From NCBI GenBank assembly GCA_018608625.1, contig JABAZC010000026.1, positions 1-54,439 of the forward strand: a stretch of DNA of 54,439 bases, read 5' to 3'. The notes under the pieces were generated by a model. The model did no database searches, was not told where the DNA came from, and was given only the letters and a program-made list of their open reading frames with translations. Below, piece by piece: positions 42,626 through 51,401 of this stretch. A program made the translations under genes and the position numbers. Source of the DNA: Flavobacteriaceae bacterium. Lineage in GTDB: Bacteria; Bacteroidota; Bacteroidia; Flavobacteriales; Flavobacteriaceae. Within the stretch, counting starts at the first letter, position 1. The number at the start of each line of letters is the position of its first letter.

Positions 42626-43507
42626 CTATTTCAAACTAAAGGTAGAAGTAGATACGAGCACACTTTGTTCAAACACATTGACCGTATAAACCCCTTTTTC
42701 AAAATCAATTTCTTGAGAAGTCACAAAATCGCAAACATCTAAGCTAAGATTAGCATAAGTAAAAGTAGTGACATAACTATAGTTCAAGACCGTTTCCTCA
42801 AACTGAACAGCCGTATTGGATCCGATAACGTTAAAATTGGGGTCAATAACTTGAACATAGTAGCGCTTCTCCCCTGGCTCAGTTAAGGGATTAGAAGGAA
42901 CGACATAACATATTCTTAAGTTATCAACTCTACGGGCTCGTGTGGTAGGCACTAGCCTGCCGGATCTTTTTTGTATGACCCCTGATGCTTCAAGATGATC
43001 GATAGATAGCTTTTTAGCAACATCAACAGATTTTGAAAGATTTACATTTGCTTCATTCAAATTAGCATTCGTCACCAACTGGGTATTTAATTGTACTTGT
43101 GTACTGTCTAAGGAGGTTGTTAGTTGTGAATTTTCAAATTTTAAAACAGCATTATAATTCAATAAAACTTCCATTTCTGATTCTAGCTCAAAATATTTTC
43201 TCTTATACCTCATAAGAGAAGAAACAGATGTTTTAGACTTCTTAAGTTCCGTTTTAAGTGCTTGTAATCGATCTAAAGCCGCAACTAATTTTGTGTTTAC
43301 AACTTTATTATCAGCTATTGCTTCAGAATATAAAGACGTAATCTCATCTAGATTATTCATCACTTCTGTTTTCTCCTTTTCAAGTTGAACCTCAGTAGCC
43401 ACGCCGTCTTGGTGCATTTTGAAAGTGAAAAACAAGGTGCCTACTAGTAATAATATTAAAGCAATGATCGTTGTTTTAGAGTTTTTATTCGATGGAGAAG
43501 AGTTCAT
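42626..43507 (-). CDS. Membrane-anchored coiled-coil protein of unknown function
   Basis: 293 residues. After a charged start one membrane helix (about 13-30, TIIALILLLVGTLFFTF) anchors the protein. A long coiled coil follows (about 35-175, with repeated leucine heptads such as LDRLQALKTELKKSKTSVSSL). The C-terminal 110 residues look like a compact beta domain (RICYVVPSNPLTEPGEKRYYVQVIDPNFNVIG...). Topology would put the coiled coil and beta domain in the periplasm. It is inserted between hutI and hutG on the opposite strand, with 6 bases to hutI. I cannot name a family; a role in envelope organisation or division is only a guess. Confidence 0.82.
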   Translation of the reverse strand: MNSSPSNKNSKTTIIALILLLVGTLFFTFKMHQDGVATEVQLEKEKTEVMNNLDEITSLYSEAIADNKVVNTKLVAALDRLQALKTELKKSKTSVSSLMRYKRKYFELESEMEVLLNYNAVLKFENSQLTTSLDSTQVQLNTQLVTNANLNEANVNLSKSVDVAKKLSIDHLEASGVIQKRSGRLVPTTRARRVDNLRICYVVPSNPLTEPGEKRYYVQVIDPNFNVIGSNTAVQFEETVLNYSYVTTFTYANLSLDVCDFVTSQEIDFEKGVYTVNVFEQSVLVSTSTFSLK

Positions 43508-43593
43508 TTCTATGATAAATTTTGATTAAAAAAAATGAGGCAAAAACCAATAAAAAATTTGTAGATTTATGCAGAGCAAATGTATTATAAAAA

Positions 43594-44619
43594 ATGAACA
43601 ATCTTCAAATTATTAACTCTGAAACTATAGAGAAAATAGCAAAATTAAGAAACGGAGAAAAAAAGTTACATCAAGTCGTACAGTATCCTAACAACTCAGA
43701 TGATTTACTAGACAGAATCAATGACCCACAAATAGAATTTGTTCTTTTTGGAATTAAAGAAGATATAGGCATTCAAGCCAATCACGGACATCCTGGTGCA
43801 AAAGAAACTTGGGATAGTGTCTTAAAAACTTTGTTAAACATTCAGAGTAATGAGTTCACAAATGGTTCTAATATTTTAGTGTTAGGACACTTAGACTTCT
43901 CTGATTTGTATGCGAATCACTACTTAACAGATGCAGATAAGTCATTAAAAACCTATCGTAGGCAAGTAGAAACAATTGACCAAAGTGTCAACCAATTAGT
44001 GTATTCAATTGTGAAGGCTGGCAAAATCCCTATCGTAGTTGGTGGTGGGCACAATAATGCTTACGGAATTATTAAAGGCTGTGCATTGGCATTAAAAACT
44101 AAAATTAACACTATAAATTTTGATGCACACACCGATTTAAGAGCCCAAGAAGGACGTCACAGTGGAAATGGGTTTAGCTATGCTATTGAAGAAGGATTTC
44201 TAGATCGGTATTTTATTTTTGGTCTGCATGAAAACTTCATCTCAAAGAAAATCTTAAAATACATTAACGCCTCCAAATCAAAAATCAAGTTTCGAACATT
44301 CGAAGACTTAATAGTACGGAAAAAAATAAGTTTGAAAAAGGCCTCTAAAAATGCAATTAAATTTTTATCAGAATCAAAATTTGGGATAGAAATTGATTGT
44401 GATGCAATTGAAAACATTCCGAGTAGTGCTCAAACTCCTAGTGGTTTTTCAGTGAATCAAACGCGAGAATTTTTGCATTTCTTTGGAAGCCATGAAATGG
44501 CCCTATATCTTCATATTTGCGAAGCTGCAACTGTTGATAACGACAAGATAAATGAACAAACAGGAAAACTTATTAGCTATTTAATTACTGATTTTATAAA
44601 GTCTAAAAAAAAGGCCTAA
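43594..44619 (+). CDS. hutG: Formimidoylglutamase (arginase/ureohydrolase family)
   Basis: 341 residues. The binuclear manganese site of ureohydrolases is present: H153 in GGGHNNAYG, D177, H179 and D181 in NFDAHTDLR, and D268, D270 in EIDCDAIEN. It hydrolyses formimidoylglutamate to glutamate and formamide. Agmatinase or arginase would be the general alternatives, but the vicinity of hutI settles it. HutG ends 1 base before the convergent hydroxylase gene stop, with a short A/U-rich hairpin spanning both ends. Confidence 0.9.
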   Translation: MNNLQIINSETIEKIAKLRNGEKKLHQVVQYPNNSDDLLDRINDPQIEFVLFGIKEDIGIQANHGHPGAKETWDSVLKTLLNIQSNEFTNGSNILVLGHLDFSDLYANHYLTDADKSLKTYRRQVETIDQSVNQLVYSIVKAGKIPIVVGGGHNNAYGIIKGCALALKTKINTINFDAHTDLRAQEGRHSGNGFSYAIEEGFLDRYFIFGLHENFISKKILKYINASKSKIKFRTFEDLIVRKKISLKKASKNAIKFLSESKFGIEIDCDAIENIPSSAQTPSGFSVNQTREFLHFFGSHEMALYLHICEAATVDNDKINEQTGKLISYLITDFIKSKKKA

Positions 44620-44635
44620 GCTAATCTCCTTTTTT
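44607..44635. terminator. Possible bidirectional terminator between convergent hutG and hydroxylase genes
   Basis: AAAAAAGG (44607-44614) pairs with CCTTTTTT (44628-44635) with a 13-base loop. The stem has only two G-C pairs and overlaps both gene ends, so the call is tentative. Confidence 0.4.
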
Positions 44636-45496
44636 AAACCCATAAAATAACTGAGCAAAAAAACCAGTTGGCATTTGCTGGTCATCCTTGTAGCCCAATA
44701 TAATATCTTTATTAGGAGTGGGCACGTAATTAGTCTTAAAAATGTAATCCCACACACTTAAACTAATTGCAAAGTTAACTCCCACTTTAAAACCATTTGG
44801 TGTTTTCTTAGAGTGGTGGTACAAATGCATGATCGGGTTATTAAAAAGATATTTAAAAGGACCGTAATCTAGTTTAATATTTGAATGATTAAGATGTCCT
44901 ATTGAGATGGCAATAAAGTGAACAATAAATGCTTGCTCTGGCTGAAATCCACCCATTAGCATCAGAGCGATTACTTTAAAAGGTTTGTAAACGATGTTTT
45001 CCATCCAATGGTAACGAAGATGTGCTGCAAAACCCATTTCTTTAACGGAGTGGTGGACTTTATGGAATTTCCATAAAAATGAAAAACGATGCATCAATAT
45101 GTGGGTTACCCATTGCACAAAATCAAGGACAACAAAAAACAATAGCAACTGCACCAAAGGAGATAAGATTGATAAATTTATAACGGCGATTGAATTCGCA
45201 GAAATTTGAAACTCATCAAAAGCTAGTTTCGTTACAATTTTATAGAAGCCACTTATAAAAATGCTAAAGATGAAAAAGTTAAAAAACATATAAAAACCAT
45301 CAAGAAAAAAGTCTTTTCTTAAAATAGCTTGTTGTTTACGCCATGGAAATAGTAATTCAAGACCATAAACAATTAATGAAATAACGATAAGACCCCAAAA
45401 ATAATTACGGGTCCAAGGAACATCTAGGCAGATGGACCTCCAAGTCCAATCTAGTGTCCCCAAAAAGGCGCTAAAAAATAAGTCTAAATATTCCAT
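44621..45496 (-). CDS. Sterol desaturase/fatty acid hydroxylase superfamily membrane protein
   Basis: 291 residues with about four to five membrane helices (for example 33-50, 66-88, 110-128, 173-195). The eight or more histidines of the di-iron centre are arranged as HILMH (H132, H136), FHKVHH (H145, H148, H149), HLNH (H201, H204) and HLYHH (H224, H227, H228). These enzymes oxygenate alkyl chains of lipids at the membrane. Starts directly at the end of the E1 gene upstream (no gap), so they are co-transcribed. A hydroxylated fatty acid or a carotenoid/hopanoid-like lipid may be the substrate. Confidence 0.85.
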   Translation of the reverse strand: MEYLDLFFSAFLGTLDWTWRSICLDVPWTRNYFWGLIVISLIVYGLELLFPWRKQQAILRKDFFLDGFYMFFNFFIFSIFISGFYKIVTKLAFDEFQISANSIAVINLSILSPLVQLLLFFVVLDFVQWVTHILMHRFSFLWKFHKVHHSVKEMGFAAHLRYHWMENIVYKPFKVIALMLMGGFQPEQAFIVHFIAISIGHLNHSNIKLDYGPFKYLFNNPIMHLYHHSKKTPNGFKVGVNFAISLSVWDYIFKTNYVPTPNKDIILGYKDDQQMPTGFFAQLFYGFKKGD

Positions 45497-47491
45497 TTAA
45501 TAATCTAAAAGATTTTTTAATTCGTGTTCAAAAGTTCGCTTCGCAAGATACTGCTGTTCTAGTGCACTTGCAAATGGAATCGGAGTTTCTATACTTGCAA
45601 CTCTTTTTACAGGTGCATCCAAAAATTCAAAGGCCTGTTCCATTAATTGGGATGAAATATCTGAAGCAATACTGCCAAATAATGAATCCTCTTGTAAAAT
45701 AATAGCTTTACTGGTTTTTTTAACAGATTCTAAAACTGACTCAAAATCAAGAGGCTGTAAGCATCTCAAATCAATTAAATCTGCTGAAATATGTGGGTAT
45801 TTATCTAAAGTTTCGAGCGCCCAATGAACCGCCGCTCCGTAGGCAATGATCGTCACATCTACCCCTTCCTTGATTCGAGAAGCGACTCCTAATGGTAGCG
45901 TGAAATAATCAACAGGAACGTCCTGCTTGATGCTTCTATACAACGCTTTGTGTTCAAAAAATAATACGGGGTTTGGATCATTTATTGCGGTCGCTAATAA
46001 CCCCTTTGCATCGTATGGAAAAGCTGGGTATACCACTTTTAAACCTGGAGTTTTTGTAAACCAAGCTTCATTTGTTTGTGAGTGAAAAGGTCCTGCAGCA
46101 ACGCCAGCCCCACAAGGCATACGGATTACAACATCTGCCACTTGTCCCCATCGGTAATGAGATTTTGCTAGATAATTTACAACCGGATTGAATCCTGAGG
46201 AAACAAAATCAGCAAACTGCATTTCAACGACAGATTTAATCCCTGCAATAGACAAGCCCATAGCAGCCTCAACAATCGCAGACTCACAAATAGGAGTGTT
46301 CCTAATACGGTCTTTTCCAAACTGCTCTACGAAATTTTCAGTAATCTTAAAAACGCCTCCATATTCAGCAATATCCTGTCCCATAATAACTAATTCAGAA
46401 TGGGTTTCCATGGACTGCATTAAGCCTTCGGAGATCGCATCAATAAGTCGTATATGCTTTTTTTTAGGGGATGGTTCAGTCGCAAACGCAGAATAATCAA
46501 AATCATTGAAAACATCTGATAATTCAGTTTCTAAATCTGGAACAATCAAAGGCTCATCAAAGGCACGTTGCAATCCTTCTTTAATTTTGTTACTAAATGA
46601 AGTTTTAAACGTTTCTATGTCTTCTAAAGAAATATCATTAGAGTCAAGAAGATAATTTTCGAAATTTGATAGTGGATCTTTTTTCTCCCAACGCTCTAAT
46701 AACTCTTGGGAAACATATTTAGTACCACTCGCCTCTTCGTGCCCACGCATTCTAAAGGTCTTAAACTCAATTAGTACAGGGCGTGGATTTTGACGAACAC
46801 TTTTGGCAATGGCATCAACTTTAGTGAAAACCTCCAAAACATTATTACCCTCAATAATATGGGATTCCATACCATAACCCACACCACGATCGGCAAGTGA
46901 TTTGCAATTATATTGTTCACTAGTTGGAGTTGAAAGCCCAAAACCATTATTTTCGATGCAAAATAATACAGGGAGATTCCAAACGGAGGCCACATTTAGT
47001 GCTTCATGAAAATCACCCTCACTTGTACCTCCATCTCCAGAAAATACCGCTGTAAGTTTAGATTCATTTTTCAAGACATGAGAGAGTGCTATTCCGTCAG
47101 CAACTCCTAGCTGAGGACCTAAATGAGAAATCATTCCTATGATTTTATAGTCTTGGGTTCCAAAGTGAAAGGAGCGATCGCGTCCCTTGGTAAAGCCATT
47201 AGCCTTTCCTTGCCACTGAGAGAACAAGCGATATAATGGTATTTTTCGGGTGGTAAAAACGCCTAGGTTACGGTGCATTGGTAATATATACTCATCGGCT
47301 TGTAAAGCCATGGTGACCCCTACAGAAATAGCTTCTTGGCCTATGCCTGAAAACCATTTAGAGATTTTACCTTGTCGAAGTAGAATCAACATTTTTTGTT
47401 CAATAAGCCTAGATTTAAGCATATTAAAATACAATGATTTTCTAGTATCTAGATTAACCTCAATAGAGGTATATTGGAAAATAGGTTTCAA
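45497..47491 (-). CDS. Fused E1 alpha/beta of 2-oxoacid (branched-chain) dehydrogenase
   Basis: 664 residues combining both E1 subunits. The alpha half (about 1-330) has the TPP motif from GDGGTSEGD (152-160) to IENN (179-182). The beta half (from about 345) has LIDAISEGLMQSME, MGQDIAEYGGVFKIT and the C-terminal LIDLRCLQPLD. The fused arrangement is standard for the flavobacterial branched-chain 2-oxoacid dehydrogenase, which makes isovaleryl-CoA and relatives; those prime iso-fatty acids. Pyruvate or 2-oxoglutarate specificity cannot be excluded. Directly followed by the hydroxylase gene. Short antisense frames (46188-46496, 47250-47519) are shadows. Confidence 0.9.
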   Translation of the reverse strand: MKPIFQYTSIEVNLDTRKSLYFNMLKSRLIEQKMLILLRQGKISKWFSGIGQEAISVGVTMALQADEYILPMHRNLGVFTTRKIPLYRLFSQWQGKANGFTKGRDRSFHFGTQDYKIIGMISHLGPQLGVADGIALSHVLKNESKLTAVFSGDGGTSEGDFHEALNVASVWNLPVLFCIENNGFGLSTPTSEQYNCKSLADRGVGYGMESHIIEGNNVLEVFTKVDAIAKSVRQNPRPVLIEFKTFRMRGHEEASGTKYVSQELLERWEKKDPLSNFENYLLDSNDISLEDIETFKTSFSNKIKEGLQRAFDEPLIVPDLETELSDVFNDFDYSAFATEPSPKKKHIRLIDAISEGLMQSMETHSELVIMGQDIAEYGGVFKITENFVEQFGKDRIRNTPICESAIVEAAMGLSIAGIKSVVEMQFADFVSSGFNPVVNYLAKSHYRWGQVADVVIRMPCGAGVAAGPFHSQTNEAWFTKTPGLKVVYPAFPYDAKGLLATAINDPNPVLFFEHKALYRSIKQDVPVDYFTLPLGVASRIKEGVDVTIIAYGAAVHWALETLDKYPHISADLIDLRCLQPLDFESVLESVKKTSKAIILQEDSLFGSIASDISSQLMEQAFEFLDAPVKRVASIETPIPFASALEQQYLAKRTFEHELKNLLDY

Positions 47492-47579
47492 ATGTCTTAA
47501 GTTTGTCTTTCAAAAATAAGAAAATAATAGTTAGAAAAGTTTAACTTAAAAAATGTCTTTTATAAATCTTTTGATTTGC

Positions 47580-47587
47580 TATCTTTG
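47580..47587 (+). promoter_or_regulatory. Bacteroidota -7 promoter element for the dioxygenase operon
   Basis: TATCTTTG, 25 bases before the ATG at 47613. No clear TTG partner. Confidence 0.5.
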
Positions 47588-47612
47588 TTTGTAACATGAC
47601 TAATTAAAAACT

Positions 47613-48563
47613 ATGAATAAAATCCCAAGTGTTAATCTTTTAGATTTTTTATCTGACAACCCAGAAGACAAACAAAAATTCGTTGATCACATTGGCTTCG
47701 CCTACGAAACTATTGGTTTTGTAGCTCTGAAAGGTCATTTTTTAGATGATTCTCTAGTGGACTCTCTTTATTGTGAAGTGAAAAGGTTTTTTGACTTAAC
47801 TACTGAACAGAAACAAAACTATGAATTTCCTGAAATCGGAGGGCAACGAGGTTATGTGTCATTTGGAAAGGAAAGTGCTAAAGGAAAAAAAGAGGGGGAT
47901 TTAAAAGAATACTGGCATTTTGGACAATTCGTACAAAACAATCCAGAACTGGAAAAAGAATATCATAAGAATATTGAAGTTCTAGAACTACCTGAATTTA
48001 ATAAGGTTGGGAAAGAGACGTACAGAATGCTTGAAAAAACAGCTAAATATGTCTTAAGAGCGTTGGCTCTTTATCTTGGTTTAGACGAGTCTTATTTTGA
48101 CAACTACATTCACAATGGAAATAGTATTCTTAGACCCATTCATTACCCACCAATTAAAGAAGCACCAAAAAATGCCGAACGAGCTGCGGCACATGGAGAT
48201 ATTAATCTAATCACCTTGCTAATGGGTGCTCAAGGAAAAGGCTTGCAAGTACAAAACCATGAAGGCGAATGGATTGATGCCATTGCTCAACCTGATGAGA
48301 TTATGATTAATGTGGGAGATATGCTTTCCCGGCACACCAACAATAAATTAAAATCGACTATACATCGTGTGGTCAACCCCCCCCCTGAAAAATGGGGAAC
48401 TTCTCGTTATTCAATACCATTTTTTATGCACCCAATTAGCGCTATGAATTTAAACGTACTGGATAACTGCATGGATGCTGAAAACCCAAAACAATTTGAA
48501 GACATTACAGCTGGTGACTATTTAAACCAACGAATCAAAGAACTTGGACTAAGCAAAAAATAA
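47613..48563 (+). CDS. 2-oxoglutarate/Fe(II)-dependent dioxygenase (isopenicillin-N-synthase-like)
   Basis: 316 residues. The non-haem iron triad is H194 and D196 in AHGDIN and H251 in STIHRVV; R265/S267 in SRYSIPFF bind 2-oxoglutarate. An N-terminal DIOX_N segment (5-110) is followed by the double-stranded beta helix. Family members hydroxylate or desaturate small molecules; substrate unknown. It shares one base with the eIF1-like gene and heads a four-gene run up to the THI5-like protein. A C-rich slip-prone run lies near 48379 inside the gene. Confidence 0.9.
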   Translation: MNKIPSVNLLDFLSDNPEDKQKFVDHIGFAYETIGFVALKGHFLDDSLVDSLYCEVKRFFDLTTEQKQNYEFPEIGGQRGYVSFGKESAKGKKEGDLKEYWHFGQFVQNNPELEKEYHKNIEVLELPEFNKVGKETYRMLEKTAKYVLRALALYLGLDESYFDNYIHNGNSILRPIHYPPIKEAPKNAERAAAHGDINLITLLMGAQGKGLQVQNHEGEWIDAIAQPDEIMINVGDMLSRHTNNKLKSTIHRVVNPPPEKWGTSRYSIPFFMHPISAMNLNVLDNCMDAENPKQFEDITAGDYLNQRIKELGLSKK

Positions 48564-48892
48564 TGGATTTAAAAGATCAATTAAAAAACCTATTTCCTAA
48601 TCACACTGAAAGTACCGCACAACCTTTAGAAAAAAAGCAAACTGCTATTTGGATGCAAGACGCTCCCATTATTTGTAAATATGAAAAACGAAAAGGAAAA
48701 CCAATCACTATTATTGAGGGCTATACAGGAGCTGATGACGATTTTAAATCACTCGCTAAAGACCTGAAGAAAAAGTTTAGTGTTGGAGGAAGTTTTAAAA
48801 ATGACATCATTATAATACAAGGAGATTACCGTGATAAAATTATGAGCTTCCTAAAAGAACTTGGCTTTAATGTAAAACGAGTTGGAGGTTAA
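48563..48892 (+). CDS. SUI1/eIF1 family translation factor (YciH-like)
   Basis: 109 residues. The SUI1 domain occupies the C-terminal 70 residues, with GKPITIIEGYTGADDDFKSLAKDLKKKFSVGGSFKNDIIIIQGDYRDKIMSFLKELGF. The N-terminal 40 residues are variable. In bacteria this family is associated with initiation fidelity and ribosome stress. Its start codon overlaps the dioxygenase stop by one base. Confidence 0.92.
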   Translation: MDLKDQLKNLFPNHTESTAQPLEKKQTAIWMQDAPIICKYEKRKGKPITIIEGYTGADDDFKSLAKDLKKKFSVGGSFKNDIIIIQGDYRDKIMSFLKELGFNVKRVGG

Positions 48893-48907
48893 AATAAAAC
48901 GAATAAA

Positions 48908-49777
48908 ATGTCTATAAAAAACTCCGAACTTATACTCAACTCCGACGGTAGTATTTACCATCTTCATCTCAAACCTTCTGATATTTCGGACACGATTATT
49001 TTTGTGGGGGATCAAGACAGAGTTGGCAAAGTTACAAAGCATTTTGAAACCATTGAATTTGAAACTCAAAGTCGAGAATTCAAAACACAAACAGGAACCT
49101 ATAAAGGAAAACGACTATCTGTAATTTCAACAGGAATTGGATCTGACAATATTGACATCGTTCTCAACGAATTAGATGCTTTGGTTAATATTGATTTCAA
49201 GACCAGAGAAATTAAAACCAATAAAACTAGTTTATCTATTGTTCGCATTGGTACTTCTGGAGCCCTACAACCAGAAATAGCTGTTGACAGTTTTGTGTTA
49301 AGCAGTTATGGAATGGATATCAATGGGATGCTTCAGTCCTACGATATTGAAAGCATAAAAAATGATATGATCGAACAAGCCTTTGTGAAGCATACAAAAT
49401 GGAGTGTAAAAAAACCATATCCCGTAATCGTTACTAATTCAAAAAAGCTAGAAACCATTCTTAGCAGTAATCAAACCTTAAAAGCATTTACTGCCACTTG
49501 TGGTGGGTTTTATGGACCACAAGGCCGTGTATTGCGCTTAAAACTGCAAGATGAGAATCTGAACCATAAAATGGATAGTTTTAATTTCAAGGGGTTAAAA
49601 GTGGCTAACTTTGAAATGGAAACCTCTGCCATCTATGGGTTGTCTAAGTTATTGGGCCACGAGGCGTGTTCTATGAATGCTATTTTAGCGAATAGAGCTT
49701 TGGGTACCTTTAGCAAAAACCCTCAAGAAACAATCGATAAATTAATAATATATACCTTGAACAAACTTATTTCTTAA
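48908..49777 (+). CDS. Nucleoside phosphorylase (uridine phosphorylase-like)
   Basis: 289 residues of the PNP/UDP family. FVGDQDRVGKV (phosphate-binding loop), STGIGSDNIDIVLNEL and RIGTSGALQPE are the phosphate and ribose contacts, and FEMETSAIYGLSKLLGHEA is the family hallmark with the catalytic Glu. It cleaves pyrimidine or purine nucleosides to base and ribose-1-phosphate. Same transcript as the preceding eIF1-like gene, 15 bases apart, and the following gene starts at the next base. Confidence 0.9.
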   Translation: MSIKNSELILNSDGSIYHLHLKPSDISDTIIFVGDQDRVGKVTKHFETIEFETQSREFKTQTGTYKGKRLSVISTGIGSDNIDIVLNELDALVNIDFKTREIKTNKTSLSIVRIGTSGALQPEIAVDSFVLSSYGMDINGMLQSYDIESIKNDMIEQAFVKHTKWSVKKPYPVIVTNSKKLETILSSNQTLKAFTATCGGFYGPQGRVLRLKLQDENLNHKMDSFNFKGLKVANFEMETSAIYGLSKLLGHEACSMNAILANRALGTFSKNPQETIDKLIIYTLNKLIS

Positions 49778-50632
49778 ATGAAAAATGTACGGATTGGCGG
49801 TGTACCAGAACACTTTAATTACGCTTGGTACTTAGCATTAAAACAAGGGCACTTCAAACAACACAATATTGAGGTTCGTTGGAAGGATTATTTTGGTGGT
49901 ACGGGTCAAATGACTAAAGCACTTCGTGAGAACGAGATTGATATGGCAGTGATTCTTACAGAAGGAATTATCAAAGACATCATTGATGGAAGCCCTAGTA
50001 AAATTGTCCAGGTTTTTGTAGAATCTCCTCTAATTTGGGGCATCCACGTCGCTCAAGACTCTAGTTTTAAAGACCTTAACAGTCTCAAAGGACAACGAGC
50101 CGCTATTAGCAGGTATGGATCTGGCTCACATTTAATGGCCTATGTAAATGCAATGAAACTAAAATGGAACACGGCTTCCAATTTAGAATTTAAAGTTGTT
50201 AAAGACCTTAATGGTGCCGTTGAATCATTAAGTAATAAAAAAGCCGATTACTTTATGTGGGAGAAATTTACCACTAAACCATTCGTAGATCAAAAAATAT
50301 TTAGACGCTTAGGTGACTGTCTAACCCCTTGGCCTTGTTTTGTAATAGCAGTGCGTGACGAATTTATTATTAATGAGAAAGAAACGCTTCAAATCATTCT
50401 TAAAACGATTAACACAATCACAACAAGTTTTAAAGAAATTTTAGAAATTGATCGTATTATTTCAGAGCGATACCAACAAAAAAATGAAGACGTAAAAGAA
50501 TGGTTAAAGCTAACGGAATGGTCACAAAAAAACATAGACCCTAACACTGTCGAGGCTGTTCAAAACCAGTTACTTCAGCTAAATATTATTTCTGAAAAAT
50601 GGACTTATAATCAATTGGTAACCACCCTTTAA
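49778..50632 (+). CDS. Cytosolic NMT1/THI5-type periplasmic-binding-fold protein
   Basis: 284 residues with the bilobal binding-protein fold of the SsuA/NMT1 group (RIGGVPEHFNYAWYLALKQGHFKQHNIEVRW, FGGTGQMTKALRENEIDMAVILTEG). No signal peptide or lipobox is present, the first residues MKNVRIGG already being the first beta strand, so it would remain in the cytosol. No ABC permease or ATPase gene is near. The THI5 CCCFC motif is absent. It starts on the base after the phosphorylase stop. Could be a soluble enzyme or ligand sensor rather than a transporter subunit. Confidence 0.82.
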   Translation: MKNVRIGGVPEHFNYAWYLALKQGHFKQHNIEVRWKDYFGGTGQMTKALRENEIDMAVILTEGIIKDIIDGSPSKIVQVFVESPLIWGIHVAQDSSFKDLNSLKGQRAAISRYGSGSHLMAYVNAMKLKWNTASNLEFKVVKDLNGAVESLSNKKADYFMWEKFTTKPFVDQKIFRRLGDCLTPWPCFVIAVRDEFIINEKETLQIILKTINTITTSFKEILEIDRIISERYQQKNEDVKEWLKLTEWSQKNIDPNTVEAVQNQLLQLNIISEKWTYNQLVTTL

Positions 50633-50634
50633 TA

Positions 50635-51300
50635 CTATCCCCAATTTATTTCTGACTTTCCTTTAACCGAAAACAACGCATTTGTTTTACTGAAATGCTT
50701 ATTCCCAAACCAAAAACCACGATTTGCACTCATTGGAGACGGATGACCACTCTCGAAAATAAAGTGCTTACTTGTATCTATTAATTTTTTTTTATTTTTA
50801 GCAAAGCTACCCCATAACAGAAAAACAAGATCTGTTTTCTGTTCCGATAAAGTTTTAATGACGAGATCTGTGAAATCTTCCCATCCTTGTTTTTGATGAC
50901 TACCCGCTTCTTTTGAACGGACACTTAAGGTTGCATTCAGAAGAAATACGCCTTGATTAGCCCATTTAGTTAAATCACCACTTGTAGGATAAGAAAGCTT
51001 CATATCTGCTTCTAATTCTTTAAAAATATTTCTCAAAGATGGTGGATGAGCTATTCCTTCATTTACAGAAAAACATAAACCGTTGGCTTGCCCCTCTCCA
51101 TGATACGGGTCTTGACCAATAATCACGACTCTAATCGCTTCAAATGGACAGCTATTGAATGCATTAAAAAGTTGATCAATCGGTGGGTAACAGCTTTGCT
51201 CAGCATACTCAGACTGGACAAATGCACTGAGCGCTTTGAAATAGGGCTTATCACGTTCAAATTTAAGATGGGAAAGCCAGGTTCCTTGTAACTGTAACAT
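50635..51300 (-). CDS. ung: Uracil-DNA glycosylase (family 1)
   Basis: 221 residues. The water-activating loop GQDPYHGEGQANGLCFSV holds D64, and HPSPMSANRGFWFGNKHFSKTN the catalytic His and the minor-groove leucine-loop region. It removes uracil from DNA. It converges on the THI5-like gene (2 bases between stops) and is divergent from mutS2; predicted -7 boxes for both lie in the 101-base gap. Confidence 0.97.
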   Translation of the reverse strand: MLQLQGTWLSHLKFERDKPYFKALSAFVQSEYAEQSCYPPIDQLFNAFNSCPFEAIRVVIIGQDPYHGEGQANGLCFSVNEGIAHPPSLRNIFKELEADMKLSYPTSGDLTKWANQGVFLLNATLSVRSKEAGSHQKQGWEDFTDLVIKTLSEQKTDLVFLLWGSFAKNKKKLIDTSKHFIFESGHPSPMSANRGFWFGNKHFSKTNALFSVKGKSEINWG

Positions 51301-51337
51301 ATGAATTTAAATCACTTAATATTTAAGTCTTAGACCT

Positions 51338-51345
51338 CAAATTTA
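51338..51345 (-). promoter_or_regulatory. Bacteroidota -7 promoter element for ung
   Basis: TAAATTTG on the minus strand, 37 bases before the ung ATG. Confidence 0.45.
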
Positions 51346-51371
51346 AACTATATTTTTTAAACATTAATACT

Positions 51372-51379
51372 TACATTTG
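51372..51379 (+). promoter_or_regulatory. Bacteroidota -7 promoter element for mutS2-like gene
   Basis: TACATTTG, 22 bases before the ATG at 51402. No TTG at the expected spacing. Confidence 0.5.
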
Positions 51380-51401
51380 TAGAAGCCTATGTCAGAACAC
51401 A

